Assembly: GCA_050701115.1 (NCBI GenBank)
Contig: JBOHER010000288.1
Span: forward strand, 1-10,526
Origin: JBOHER01 sp050701115
Lineage (GTDB): Bacteria; Actinomycetota; Actinomycetes; Mycobacteriales; Pseudonocardiaceae
Direction: 5' to 3'
DNA: 10,526 bases
Under the pieces are notes generated by a model that was given only the letters and a program-made list of their open reading frames with translations, was not told the DNA's origin and did no database searches. The position numbers and the translations under genes are program-made. Of this stretch, positions 1-7,052 are shown piece after piece (within the stretch, counting starts at the first letter, position 1; every line of letters starts with the position of its first letter).

Positions 1-164
1 GCGGCTGTGGAAGACGTCGTTACCGGAGCGTGCGGCTACTGCGCGAAGGCCTTCCACACCGTCGACGGCGTCGAAGACGCCCACGTGCAGCTGCTCAACG
101 AGTACGAAGGTCACCCCAGCATCAGGACCTGGTCCGCGACGGTTACCAGGTGATCACCTTCTGA
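1..164 (+). pseudogene. DsrE-like protein, 3' end, apparent frameshift
   Basis: The window opens inside a reading frame that gives a Cys-rich patch (GACGYCAKAF) followed by LLNEYEGHPSIR, then a stop at 151-153. In the third frame the same DNA reads LVRDGYQVITF and stops at 162-164. Joined after SIR, the two frames give the usual C-terminal pattern of small DsrE/DsrF-like proteins (GHPS, then L-V-x-D-G-Y-x-V-I-T-F), so one base appears to be missing near 126-129. DsrE-family proteins carry sulfur or selenium as persulfide or perselenide on cysteine. The gene sits just upstream of selD on the same strand, so a role in selenium delivery is possible but is inference. The start lies outside the window. 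The frameshift could be real or a sequencing error. The family call rests on recalled motif similarity. Confidence 0.55.
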
Positions 165-173
165 GGAAACCCG

Positions 174-194
174 ATCGGTCGTGCCTCGACCGAT
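174..194 (+). terminator. Hairpin after the DsrE-like gene
   Basis: ATCGGTCG (174-181) and CGACCGAT (187-194) form a perfect 8-bp stem with a 5-base loop, starting ten bases after the restored stop at 164. No T-tract follows, which is common for terminators in high-GC actinobacteria. It probably ends the DsrE-like transcript and separates it from selD, but no function beyond the hairpin can be read from sequence. Confidence 0.5.
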
Positions 195-315
195 TGACGG
201 TGTTAGCACGTCCTCGGCGTGGCATTGTCGTCGTGCGGACAGTTGTGCTGCGTGCGAGATCGGATGGTGATCTGCTGGCGCGGATCATGTCCGTCACGTC
301 CGCGGAGGAGCCGCT
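195..315 (+). promoter_or_regulatory. selD leader with strong ribosome binding site
   Basis: This 121-base gap between the hairpin and selD should hold the selD promoter. A TTGACG box at 194-199 resembles a -35 element, but no good -10 box lies 16-19 bases downstream, so I do not call a promoter precisely. GGAGGAG at 304-310, five bases before the ATG at 316, is a near-perfect Shine-Dalgarno sequence and fixes the selD start. I found no tRNA-Sec-like fold or riboswitch here by eye. Confidence 0.5.
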
Positions 316-1389
316 ATGAGTGCGTCGGTTGAGCCGGCAGTTCGGTTGACGTCGTTGTCCCGTGGCGCGGGGTGCGCGTGCAAGCTTCCGTTGGCGAAGC
401 TGGAGAGCGTGTTCTCCGCGCTGGGCTCGACGTTGGATGCGGCGGCGGGTGACCTGCTGGTCGGTGCCGTCGAAGGCGACGACGCTGCGGTGTACCGGCT
501 GGATGACGAGCGCGCGTTGATCCTCACCACGGACTTTTTCACGCCGATCGTTGACGATCCGCGCGAGTGGGGCAGGATCGCCGCGACGAACGCGCTGTCC
601 GATGTCTATGCCATGGGTGGCACGCCGCTGATCGCGGTCAACCTGACGGCGTGGCCGGGTAATGACCTGCCGATGGAGCTGCTGGCCGAGGTGTTACGCG
701 GCGGCGCGAGCATCGCCGAGGAAGCGGGGTGTTTCGTCGTGGGTGGCCACACCATCGACGACCCGATCCCCAAGTACGGCATGGCCGTGGTCGGGATGGC
801 TCGCCCGGACCGGCTGTTCCAGATCGATCGGCTCGCCCCGGGTGACACGCTGGTGCTCACCAAGGCACTGGGCACCGGCGTGATCTCCACGGCGATCAAG
901 AACGGCGGCGCCTCCTCCGCGTGGGTGGACACCGCGGTCGCGTCGATGACCAGGTTGAATGCCGACGCCAGCCGGATCGGCCTTGATGCGGGTGTCGTGG
1001 CTGCCACCGACGTCACCGGGTTCGGGTTGGTTGGGCACCTCCACCGGATGGCCAGGGCCAGCGGTGTGGCGGCGGGAATCGCCGTCGACGCCCTCCCGGT
1101 GCTGGACGGCGCCAGAGAGTCGATCGCGGCTGGATTCGTCCCCGGTGGGACCCGTGCGAACACCGACCACCTCAGTCCTGTGGTGTGGGTCGACGACGAT
1201 GTGCCTGCCGACCTGGCGGTCCTCGCGCACGACGCGCAGACCTCCGGCGGACTGTTGCTCGCGCTTCCCGCCGACTCCGATGTGGATGGTGTGGTCGCCC
1301 AGCTGCGCGGTACCGGGCTGCCGGCTGCGGTCGTCGGGCGTGCTGTGGAGGGCACCGCGGGCGCGGTCACACTCGCGATCGGCGGATGA
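316..1389 (+). CDS. selD: Selenophosphate synthetase (SelD/SenC)
   Basis: Selenide, water dikinase: ATP plus selenide gives selenophosphate, AMP and phosphate, in the cytoplasm. At 357 aa it is the usual length. The N-terminal glycine-rich loop GAGCACK (residues 17-23) carries the selenide-handling Cys20 and Lys23, matching Cys17 and Lys20 of E. coli SelD. This is a cysteine form, so no selenocysteine is needed. Metal/ATP-site motifs GDDAAVY (54-60), TTDFFTPIVDD (71-81) and GGHTIDDPIPKYG (143-155) are present, as is a later ATDVTGFG motif. The start is set by GGAGGAG at 304-310. The gene converges on the senA-senB-transporter operon and its stop abuts the permease stop. This context suggests it serves as senC, feeding selenophosphate to SenB. 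It could also supply Sec-tRNA or selenouridine synthesis, since selA and selB are not visible here. The enzyme call is very secure; the pathway assignment comes from context. Confidence 0.96.
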   Translation: MSASVEPAVRLTSLSRGAGCACKLPLAKLESVFSALGSTLDAAAGDLLVGAVEGDDAAVYRLDDERALILTTDFFTPIVDDPREWGRIAATNALSDVYAMGGTPLIAVNLTAWPGNDLPMELLAEVLRGGASIAEEAGCFVVGGHTIDDPIPKYGMAVVGMARPDRLFQIDRLAPGDTLVLTKALGTGVISTAIKNGGASSAWVDTAVASMTRLNADASRIGLDAGVVAATDVTGFGLVGHLHRMARASGVAAGIAVDALPVLDGARESIAAGFVPGGTRANTDHLSPVVWVDDDVPADLAVLAHDAQTSGGLLLALPADSDVDGVVAQLRGTGLPAAVVGRAVEGTAGAVTLAIGG

Positions 1390-3075
1390 TCAGCGAAGCG
1401 CACGTCGCATGGCGGCGCTGGTGAGGTCGACGATCAGGGTGAGCGCCATGATCGCGATGATGGTGGTCAGGGCGCCCGCGTACTGGAAGCCGCTCAGTTG
1501 ATGTTGCAGGGCCACGCCGAGGCCTCCCGCGCCGACGACACCGACGACCACGGTTTCGCGGATGGTGACCTCCCACCGGTACAGGCCGTAGGCCACGAAG
1601 CGGGGGGTGGCGGCTGGGATGACGCCGTAGCAGAGGATCTGGGGTCCGGTGGCGCCGTGTGACCTGAGCGCCCGTAGCGGCCCGGTGTCGAGGTTCTCGG
1701 CGGCCTCGGCCATCAGCCGCCCGAGCACCCCGGCGGTGTAGACGCCGAGGGCGAGGGCGGCGGGAAGCAGGCCGGGGTAGAGGATGAAGAGGAACAGCAG
1801 CGCCCAGACCGGGGGCGGGATGGCCCGCAACACCACAAGCAGCAGCTTGGTCACCAGTCGCGTCGCGGTCCGGGGGAGCGCGGATCGGCGTCCAGTGCGG
1901 TGTTGGATGGGCAGCTTGGCCGCGGGGAATGCCAGCAGCGCCCCGCCGACGAATGCGATCGCCGTGGCCAGGACCGACATCGCGAGCGTCTCGGCCGACA
2001 GGCCGATCAACGCGCCGAGTCCGCCGTAGCCCCATGCGGGCGGCCAGGCCTCGGCGAAGAACTGGCCTGCGGAGTGCCAGGCTTGTGCGCTGAACAGGCC
2101 GCTGGGGTTGAGGCCGATCCACCACACGGAGAACGTGATCAGCGCGGCGGCCGCCAGCCACGATCCGGTCCGGACCCGATCGGCTCGGCGACCGGTTGTG
2201 GATCGTCGCGTTCGGACGGTGTGGCTCCACGTGTCGGCCGCGATGCTGAGGATGATCAGCGCGTAGAGCGAGGTCCAGATCTCGTCGTAGCGCAGTGCCT
2301 GGAAGCTCAACATGAGCTGGAACCCCAGTCCGCCCGCGCCAATGAGGCCGAGGATCGCCGCGCTGCGGATAGCGCATTCGAACCGGTAGAAGCTGTAGGA
2401 CAGCAGGTCTCCCAGGGCAGGGGGGAGCAAGCCGTAAAGAATCGCCGAACCGCGTGGGGCGCCCGCCGCGACCAGCGCCTGGTAGGGCCTGCGCCCGGTC
2501 CCGTCCAGGATCTCGGAGAACACCTTCGCCGTGATCGCACCGAACGGAATGCCGATGGCCAGCACCGCGACGATGGGGTCGAGGCCGAAGATCACCAGGA
2601 AGAACAGGGCCCACACGACTTCGTGGATCCCGCGCGGGATCACCAGCACGCCGCGTACCAGAACCCAGCCGGCCAGGCCGTTCCGGCTGCCTGATCGCGC
2701 GTGCGAAGACCACCACGTCTGTGCCGCGAGCACACCCCCGACGAGACCGATCACCAAGCTCACCACGGTGCCGAGCACGGCGTAGCTCAGCGTGGTCAGC
2801 GTCGCCGTGGCGATCAGGGCAAGAAACTCTCGGTCGAGTCGGGGACGCAGTGCGGCGGTGAAGAAGTCGACGAACGCCGAGGCACCCTCGGGTTTGACCA
2901 AGACGCCTGGTCCGAGCCCCGCGACCAGGGCCGACGCCACGATCGCGCCGGCCACGATCAGCGCCCAGGATCGCCGCTGCCGGGAGCGCCTGCGCGCGGT
3001 GCCGCTCGGGCGTGGCCGGGGTTGGGGCGCGGCCGCAGGCGGTACACACGTGCACTCCAGCTCGCGGGTCGTCAT
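1390..3075 (-). CDS. Fused PhnE-like ABC permease (two permease halves in one chain)
   Basis: Membrane permease of a PhnCDE-type importer, 561 aa, about twice the length of a normal PhnE. Two homologous halves are visible. Half 1 is about residues 36-286, with a coupling loop at 188-218 and then SAAILGLIGAGGLGF. Half 2 is about residues 305-555, with a coupling loop at 457-488 and then ETVVVGVVGAGGLG. Each half has several hydrophobic segments, and a basic linker (about 287-305) joins them, so one polypeptide probably supplies the whole membrane dimer. The cytosolic N-terminus is Pro/Arg-rich and carries a Cys-Thr-Cys at residues 8-10. The ATG overlaps the stop of the ATPase gene (ATGA), and the stop abuts the selD stop. 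Next to sen genes the likely substrate is a selenium oxyanion. Phosphonate, phosphite or phosphate import is the family alternative. Confidence 0.88.
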   Translation of the reverse strand: MTTRELECTCVPPAAAPQPRPRPSGTARRRSRQRRSWALIVAGAIVASALVAGLGPGVLVKPEGASAFVDFFTAALRPRLDREFLALIATATLTTLSYAVLGTVVSLVIGLVGGVLAAQTWWSSHARSGSRNGLAGWVLVRGVLVIPRGIHEVVWALFFLVIFGLDPIVAVLAIGIPFGAITAKVFSEILDGTGRRPYQALVAAGAPRGSAILYGLLPPALGDLLSYSFYRFECAIRSAAILGLIGAGGLGFQLMLSFQALRYDEIWTSLYALIILSIAADTWSHTVRTRRSTTGRRADRVRTGSWLAAAALITFSVWWIGLNPSGLFSAQAWHSAGQFFAEAWPPAWGYGGLGALIGLSAETLAMSVLATAIAFVGGALLAFPAAKLPIQHRTGRRSALPRTATRLVTKLLLVVLRAIPPPVWALLFLFILYPGLLPAALALGVYTAGVLGRLMAEAAENLDTGPLRALRSHGATGPQILCYGVIPAATPRFVAYGLYRWEVTIRETVVVGVVGAGGLGVALQHQLSGFQYAGALTTIIAIMALTLIVDLTSAAMRRALR

Positions 3076-3851
3076 CGTGGGCCCGGCACGGTCTCGAATG
3101 CGTACAGTGCCCGCAGGTCGACGTCCCGGAGGTCGCTGCGGGGCTTGTCGAAGAGGATCCGGCCGGCCCGCACACCGATCACGCGGTGGAACTTATCCAG
3201 GGCCATGTCGACGTCGTGCAGGCTGGTGAGCAGCGTGGTTCCCTCCGCGGCGCTGAGGTCCAGCAGCAGGCTCATCACTTCCTTGCCTCGGGCGGGGTCG
3301 AGACTGGCGACCGGTTCATCGGCCAGGATGATCTCCGGCCGCTGCACCAGGACCCTCCCGATGGCCACGCGTTGCTGCTCACCGCCGGAGAGATCACCGG
3401 TTCGTTCGTGGAGTTTGTCGGCGATGCCGACGCGCTCAAGCGCGGAGCGCGCATGGTGGACGTCTAGGGGGACGAGCAGCGACATCGCCGCTTTCCAGAA
3501 CGGCCACGACCCCAGCCTGCCCGCGTTGACGTTATGCACGGTGCGCAGCTGATCGACGAGATCGAAACGCTGATGGATGGTCCCGATCCGGCGCTGGACA
3601 GCACGCAGCTGCGCCCGGGTGGCAGTGGCTGTATCGCGGCCGAGGAGCCGCACCGCTCCGGTGGTGACGGGCACGGTGCCGTTGAGCACGCCGATCAGAG
3701 TGCTCTTGCCCGCGCCACTGGGGCCGATGACAGCTACCTGTTCCCCCGGCTCGATCGTCAGGTCGATGTCGGCCAGTGCGACGGTGTCGCCATAGCCGAC
3801 GCCGACGCCGCGAAGTTCGACGCTCGCCGATTCGCTCACGGGCCCATTCAT
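3072..3851 (-). CDS. PhnC-like ABC transporter ATPase
   Basis: Cytoplasmic ATPase of the importer, 259 aa, standard for PhnC-type subunits. Motifs in order: Walker A GPSGAGKST (43-51), Q-loop Gln94 in GTIHQRFDLV, ABC signature LSGGEQQR (154-161), Walker B IILADEP (174-180), D-loop SLD (183-185) and H-loop His212. The wording around the Q-loop, with the segment RTVHNVNAGRLG that follows, is typical of the PhnC branch. The ATG overlaps the stop of the binding-protein gene (ATGA at 3848-3851), and its own stop overlaps the permease start (3072-3075), so the three are translationally coupled. It should drive uptake through the fused permease. All catalytic residues are present. Substrate choice lies with the binding protein and is inferred to be a selenium species. 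Confidence 0.93.
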   Translation of the reverse strand: MNGPVSESASVELRGVGVGYGDTVALADIDLTIEPGEQVAVIGPSGAGKSTLIGVLNGTVPVTTGAVRLLGRDTATATRAQLRAVQRRIGTIHQRFDLVDQLRTVHNVNAGRLGSWPFWKAAMSLLVPLDVHHARSALERVGIADKLHERTGDLSGGEQQRVAIGRVLVQRPEIILADEPVASLDPARGKEVMSLLLDLSAAEGTTLLTSLHDVDMALDKFHRVIGVRAGRILFDKPRSDLRDVDLRALYAFETVPGPR

Positions 3852-4786
3852 CCCCCGCCTTCACTGGGCAGCATTCCGATGGTCTTGGCCACCGCTTCGA
3901 TCTGCCGATAGTTGCCGGGATCGGTCGGGATGAATCCCTTCGCGCTGAACATGTCCAGGATGCGTTTCTCGGTGTCGTCGCTGCCATCGATGCCGAGCAC
4001 GGTTTCGGTGAGTCGCTTCGTGAAGCCCGCTCCGAAGCGCTCGTCGAGATCGGGGCGGGCCAGCCAGTGGTAGTCGTGATAGGTGGGGGTGCGGAAGATC
4101 TCGCGGACCTTGCCGGTATCGATCGACCCCGCTGAGACGCGGTCATCCCACACCGCGGCGCTGAGCACACCGACCTGGTAAGTGCCCGATTCGACCAGCT
4201 TGGCGGTCGCATCATGGGATCCGGAGAACCCTGGTTTACCCGCGAGGTCGTCGAGATGCACACCGGCCTCTGCCAGGAAATGCTGCGGCATCAGCCTGCC
4301 CGATGTCGACGATTCACTGCCGAAGGTGAACGAATGCCCGGCCAGCGTCGTCAAACCGGCTACAGTCCTGATGGGCGACAAGTCCGATGCAGTGTTGGTG
4401 ATGAACACGGAGCGGAACTCGGCGTCGACATCACGTTGCGCGATGGGGAGCGACCCGGGCACCTTCGCGCGCGCCTGGACTCCGGTCAAGCCGCCGAAGA
4501 ACACCAGCTGCAGATCACCTCGCGTGTAGGCGGTGACCGACGCGGCGTAGTCGGTCACCGGGATGTACCGCACCTGGACTCCCACCTCGTCGCTCAGGTA
4601 GTCGGACAGCGAGCGGTAGAGCCGTTGGAGCAGATGGGGGTCCTGGTCCGGGATCGCACTGATGCTCAGCACCGGCCTGCCGTCCGTCTGCTGATCCCCA
4701 CGAGGATCGCCCGGAGCGGTGCCGCAGCCGACAGCCAGCACCAGGAGTGCGATGGACGCGAGAACTCGGACGCGGAGGCTACGCAT
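3848..4786 (-). CDS. PhnD-like substrate-binding lipoprotein, probable selenium oxyanion binder
   Basis: Extracytoplasmic binding protein, 312 aa. A signal peptide (Arg-rich start, hydrophobic 8-20) ends in a lipobox with Cys21, so the mature protein is lipid-anchored. The fold markers fit the PhnD family (PF12974): an early ISAIPDQDP segment (42-50), FFGG near 96-99, and a ligand loop FGSESSTSG (155-163) whose Ser/Thr cluster binds the oxyanion in PhnD/PtxB relatives. From memory, automated annotation has a related family named putative selenate ABC transporter substrate-binding protein; I could not check that. The start at 4786 is chosen because GGAAGG lies seven bases upstream and a signal peptide follows at once. 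The open frame runs further upstream but there shadows senB. It overlaps the senB end by 8 bases. Selenite or selenate is the likely ligand from context; phosphite or phosphonate cannot be excluded. Confidence 0.85.
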   Translation of the reverse strand: MRSLRVRVLASIALLVLAVGCGTAPGDPRGDQQTDGRPVLSISAIPDQDPHLLQRLYRSLSDYLSDEVGVQVRYIPVTDYAASVTAYTRGDLQLVFFGGLTGVQARAKVPGSLPIAQRDVDAEFRSVFITNTASDLSPIRTVAGLTTLAGHSFTFGSESSTSGRLMPQHFLAEAGVHLDDLAGKPGFSGSHDATAKLVESGTYQVGVLSAAVWDDRVSAGSIDTGKVREIFRTPTYHDYHWLARPDLDERFGAGFTKRLTETVLGIDGSDDTEKRILDMFSAKGFIPTDPGNYRQIEAVAKTIGMLPSEGGG

Positions 4787-5759
4787 CGACCATCCTTCCG
4801 GTGGGCGCTGGGACGTCGAGTTCGGCCAGGAGGTCGGCCCACGCGCGGCGTTCCCGCTGCGGGTCGACCAGCGCGCGCAGGCGCCAGCAGTGCCGGGTGA
4901 TCGTCGTGTAGTAGCCGTTCCGGTCGGTTTCGGCGGCTCGCAGCGTGTCGGCGAGGGCCGCGGTGTCGCCGACCGGGACGTAGCCGGGATAGTCCGTGCC
5001 CAGCAAGCCGACCGATCCGGGGATGCGCGAAGAGAGGACCGGGACACCGGCGGCCAGCGCCTCGGAGATGACGTTCGCGCCGCCCTCGTGCCGGGAGGTG
5101 AGCACGAGCAGGCGGCTGCGCGCGAGCAGCTGCAACGCGCTGAGCCGGGGTAGTTCGCCGAGCCATGTGTAGCGGGGATTTCGGCGCGACTCGGCGTCGG
5201 CCTCGGCCGACAGCTCGGGGTCGAGACCTGCTCCGGCATGGTTCACGACCACGCGGGAGTCGGCGGGGAGCAGCCGCGTGGCCTCCGCGACCCGCAGTGG
5301 ATCTTTCACCTCCCGCAGATGCGCGAGGAATGCGACCTCGAACACCTCACTCCGGTGTGGCACCGACGGGATCGGCGGCATCGACTGCACGATCACCCGC
5401 GCGCGAGGGCGGAGCTCGTCATCGAGCTGTGCCAGGGCCTGTGGTTGCAGGACCACGATCCTGGTGGCGATCTCCAGCACGGCGGGGTCCACGCCGGTAC
5501 TGGTCAGATCCGGGTACAGGTCGGTGCCGGTCAACGCCACCACGATGGGACGGGCCGGGTACGCGGCGCGGAACTGGCGAATCGCCGCGGCGCTCTTGCG
5601 GGCGTGCAAGGCGATCAGTGCGCGGTACTCGCCGGGCCGGAACCCCTCGGCGTGCTCGACCCGGTGGCCCACCGCCGTCAGGTGGCTGGCCCAGCGCTCG
5701 GCGGTGACCCAGTTGCCCGACGACGAGCTCGGCGGAGCGGGACTGACCATCAGGATCAT
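4779..5759 (-). CDS. senB: Selenosugar synthase SenB (glycosyltransferase)
   Basis: Cytoplasmic GT4-like glycosyltransferase, 326 aa. SenB enzymes join selenophosphate to a UDP-sugar to give a 1-seleno-sugar, the selenium donor for selenoneine (known for the family; Kayrouz and colleagues, 2022, from memory). Visible features: N-terminal nucleotide-sugar enzyme loop with GNWVTAERW (15-23), ALTGTDLYPDL (75-85), the domain-2 entry FLAHLREVKDPLR (144-156), and the C-terminal sugar-nucleotide motif HEGGANVISEALAAGVP (224-240). These match the family once labelled TIGR04348, now named SenB, as I recall. The ATG overlaps the senA stop (ATGA at 5756-5759), so it is coupled to senA. A second in-frame ATG three codons later is possible. 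The neighbours senA and selD make the SenB call much stronger than sequence alone would. Confidence 0.9.
   Translation of the reverse strand: MILMVSPAPPSSSSGNWVTAERWASHLTAVGHRVEHAEGFRPGEYRALIALHARKSAAAIRQFRAAYPARPIVVALTGTDLYPDLTSTGVDPAVLEIATRIVVLQPQALAQLDDELRPRARVIVQSMPPIPSVPHRSEVFEVAFLAHLREVKDPLRVAEATRLLPADSRVVVNHAGAGLDPELSAEADAESRRNPRYTWLGELPRLSALQLLARSRLLVLTSRHEGGANVISEALAAGVPVLSSRIPGSVGLLGTDYPGYVPVGDTAALADTLRAAETDRNGYYTTITRHCWRLRALVDPQRERRAWADLLAELDVPAPTGRMVDA
4794..4799 (-). promoter_or_regulatory. Ribosome binding site of the PhnD-like gene
   Basis: On the minus strand GGAAGG lies inside the last codons of senB, seven bases before the ATG at 4786-4784. It selects the lipoprotein start over the longer upstream open frame and implies independent re-initiation, unlike the ATGA-coupled genes on either side. 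Confidence 0.7.
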
Positions 5760-7039
5760 GCTGCGCACGTCCGGAAGCCGGCAATCACGTCGCGGCGCTC
5801 GGGGGTGAAGTAGTTGCGGATCCGCGATCGGGTGTAGCGGCCCCGGGTGGCCCACGCGCCGCCGCGCAACACCTTGCGCTGCCCGAAGAACTGCTCGGAG
5901 TTCTCGAAGTAGGCGTCGCGTTCGAAGTTGGGGTAGCCGACGAAGTCGCTGGCCGTCCATTCCCACACGTTTCCGATCAGTTGACGGACCCCCGCGGCGG
6001 TGTCCCCGCCCGCGCATGCGCCGACGTGCGCCGGGCCCGGCTCGTGCCAGTCGGTGGCGGCCCGATCCGGCGTCGGCGGCTGGCTGCCCCACGGGTACAC
6101 CGACCGAGAAGCCTGTCCCCCCGTGGCCGCGAACTCCCACTCGGCTTCTGTCGGCAGCCGCCTGCCCGCCCACCTGGCGAAAGCATCGGCCTCCCACCAG
6201 CACACATGGCTGATCGGGAGCCCTGACTCCAACGCCACCCAGGTATCGAAATGCCGACGCTGCCAGGCCCCATCGGCGTCGCGACGCCAGTACACCGGAT
6301 GCCTCGCGCCGGTCCGTGCGAGCCAGGCCCCGCCATCGGCCCACAGGCTCGGCGTCGAGTAGCCGCCGTCCTCGACGAACTCGAGGTAATCCCCTTGAGG
6401 CACCGCCGCCCTGGCGATGGCGAACGGTGCGACCTCGACCGGATGTGCCCACTTCTCGTTGTCGTAGACGAAGGGATCCGACCCGAGGCCGCCGAGGAGG
6501 AACCTGCCACCGCCACAGTGCGCATCGCCGCGCCAACCATCGTCAGACACCCGGAAGTGGCCGTAGGGATCGGACAATCCGGGCAGCGTCGGCATCGGCA
6601 AACCGAGTGTCTGCCGGGTGGAGGTCAGCGCCTCCGAGTGCGTGTCGTGATGATGCACGGTGTACCGGGTGAAGTGCCGCACCACGTCGTTGGCGTCCGG
6701 CCCCGTGACGGCATCGGCCACGCGCTCGGCCACCGTGCGGACATACTTGAAGGTTTCGTCCCGCGTCGGCAGATTCAGTCGCCAGCGGGTGTCGTGCGGA
6801 ATCGCCCCGGAGTCGTAGAGCGCGTCACCGAACGACAGGATCGGCTCGCGCCCGCAGGCGCGCCGGAGTACGAACAACTCCTGAAACCAGGCGATGTGCC
6901 CGATCTCCCAGAGCAGCGGATTCACCGTGGGCAACAGCGGACCCACCATCTGCTCGTCGGTGAGGTCGTCGACCAGTTCGAGTACCCGCTGGGCGCCGTC
7001 GATGGCCCAGCCCGCCAGTTCCTCAGCCGAAACGTTCAC
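5756..7039 (-). CDS. senA: Selenoneine synthase SenA (EgtB-like iron enzyme)
   Basis: Non-heme iron oxygenase, 427 aa, that joins the SenB selenosugar to hercynine on the way to selenoneine (family knowledge). The N-terminal DinB-like four-helix domain (about 1-155) supplies the three iron ligands, seen here as His48 (GHIAWFQELF) and the H-x3-H pair His130/His134 (HHDTHSEA). The C-terminal FGE-sulfatase/C-type-lectin-like domain (about 175-427) shows FLLGG, GRRLPTEAEWEFAA (292-305), GNVWEWTASDF (356-366), KVLRGGAW and a final AGFRTCA. The start is GTG; no Shine-Dalgarno is visible, and a TAGCGT box lies seven bases upstream, suggesting a leaderless transcript. It heads the operon. An ordinary EgtB (ergothioneine) or OvoA-like enzyme would look similar; the pairing with SenB and SelD, and the absence of egtA, C, D or E nearby, favour SenA. 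Confidence 0.9.
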   Translation of the reverse strand: MNVSAEELAGWAIDGAQRVLELVDDLTDEQMVGPLLPTVNPLLWEIGHIAWFQELFVLRRACGREPILSFGDALYDSGAIPHDTRWRLNLPTRDETFKYVRTVAERVADAVTGPDANDVVRHFTRYTVHHHDTHSEALTSTRQTLGLPMPTLPGLSDPYGHFRVSDDGWRGDAHCGGGRFLLGGLGSDPFVYDNEKWAHPVEVAPFAIARAAVPQGDYLEFVEDGGYSTPSLWADGGAWLARTGARHPVYWRRDADGAWQRRHFDTWVALESGLPISHVCWWEADAFARWAGRRLPTEAEWEFAATGGQASRSVYPWGSQPPTPDRAATDWHEPGPAHVGACAGGDTAAGVRQLIGNVWEWTASDFVGYPNFERDAYFENSEQFFGQRKVLRGGAWATRGRYTRSRIRNYFTPERRDVIAGFRTCAA

Positions 7040-7046
7040 CCCGGCG

Positions 7047-7052
7047 ACGCTA
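7047..7052 (-). promoter_or_regulatory. Candidate -10 box for a leaderless senA operon transcript
   Basis: On the minus strand TAGCGT fits the TANNNT -10 consensus of actinobacterial promoters. It ends seven bases before the GTG start, the spacing seen when transcription begins at the start codon itself. No convincing -35 hexamer lies 17-18 bases upstream (CCCGTA or GCCCGT). Weak but positionally apt. Confidence 0.35.

Noticed and set aside
151..153. TGA read as selenocysteine in the DsrE-like gene, given selD nearby
   Set aside because: Reading through gives no family-like sequence, while a one-base shift restores the expected C-terminus. No SECIS-like hairpin follows directly.
165..315. 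tRNA-Sec or selenium riboswitch upstream of selD
   Set aside because: No acceptor stem with matching 3' partner, anticodon arm or T-loop could be made by eye. Only the short hairpin at 174-194 is convincing.
1367..3175. 602-aa minus-strand open frame across the permease
   Set aside because: It is Arg/Pro-rich and lacks hydrophobic segments or family motifs. The 561-aa frame in the same place has two clear permease halves and ATGA coupling.
4787..5239. N-terminal extension of the PhnD-like protein to 463 aa
   Set aside because: The extension overlaps senB in another frame and would bury the signal peptide and lipobox. A Shine-Dalgarno sequence fits the start at 4786.
5760..6536. Extension of senB to 585 aa
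   Set aside because: The upstream part is a shadow frame within senA. The ATGA overlap and the glycosyltransferase N-terminal motif both support the start at 5759.
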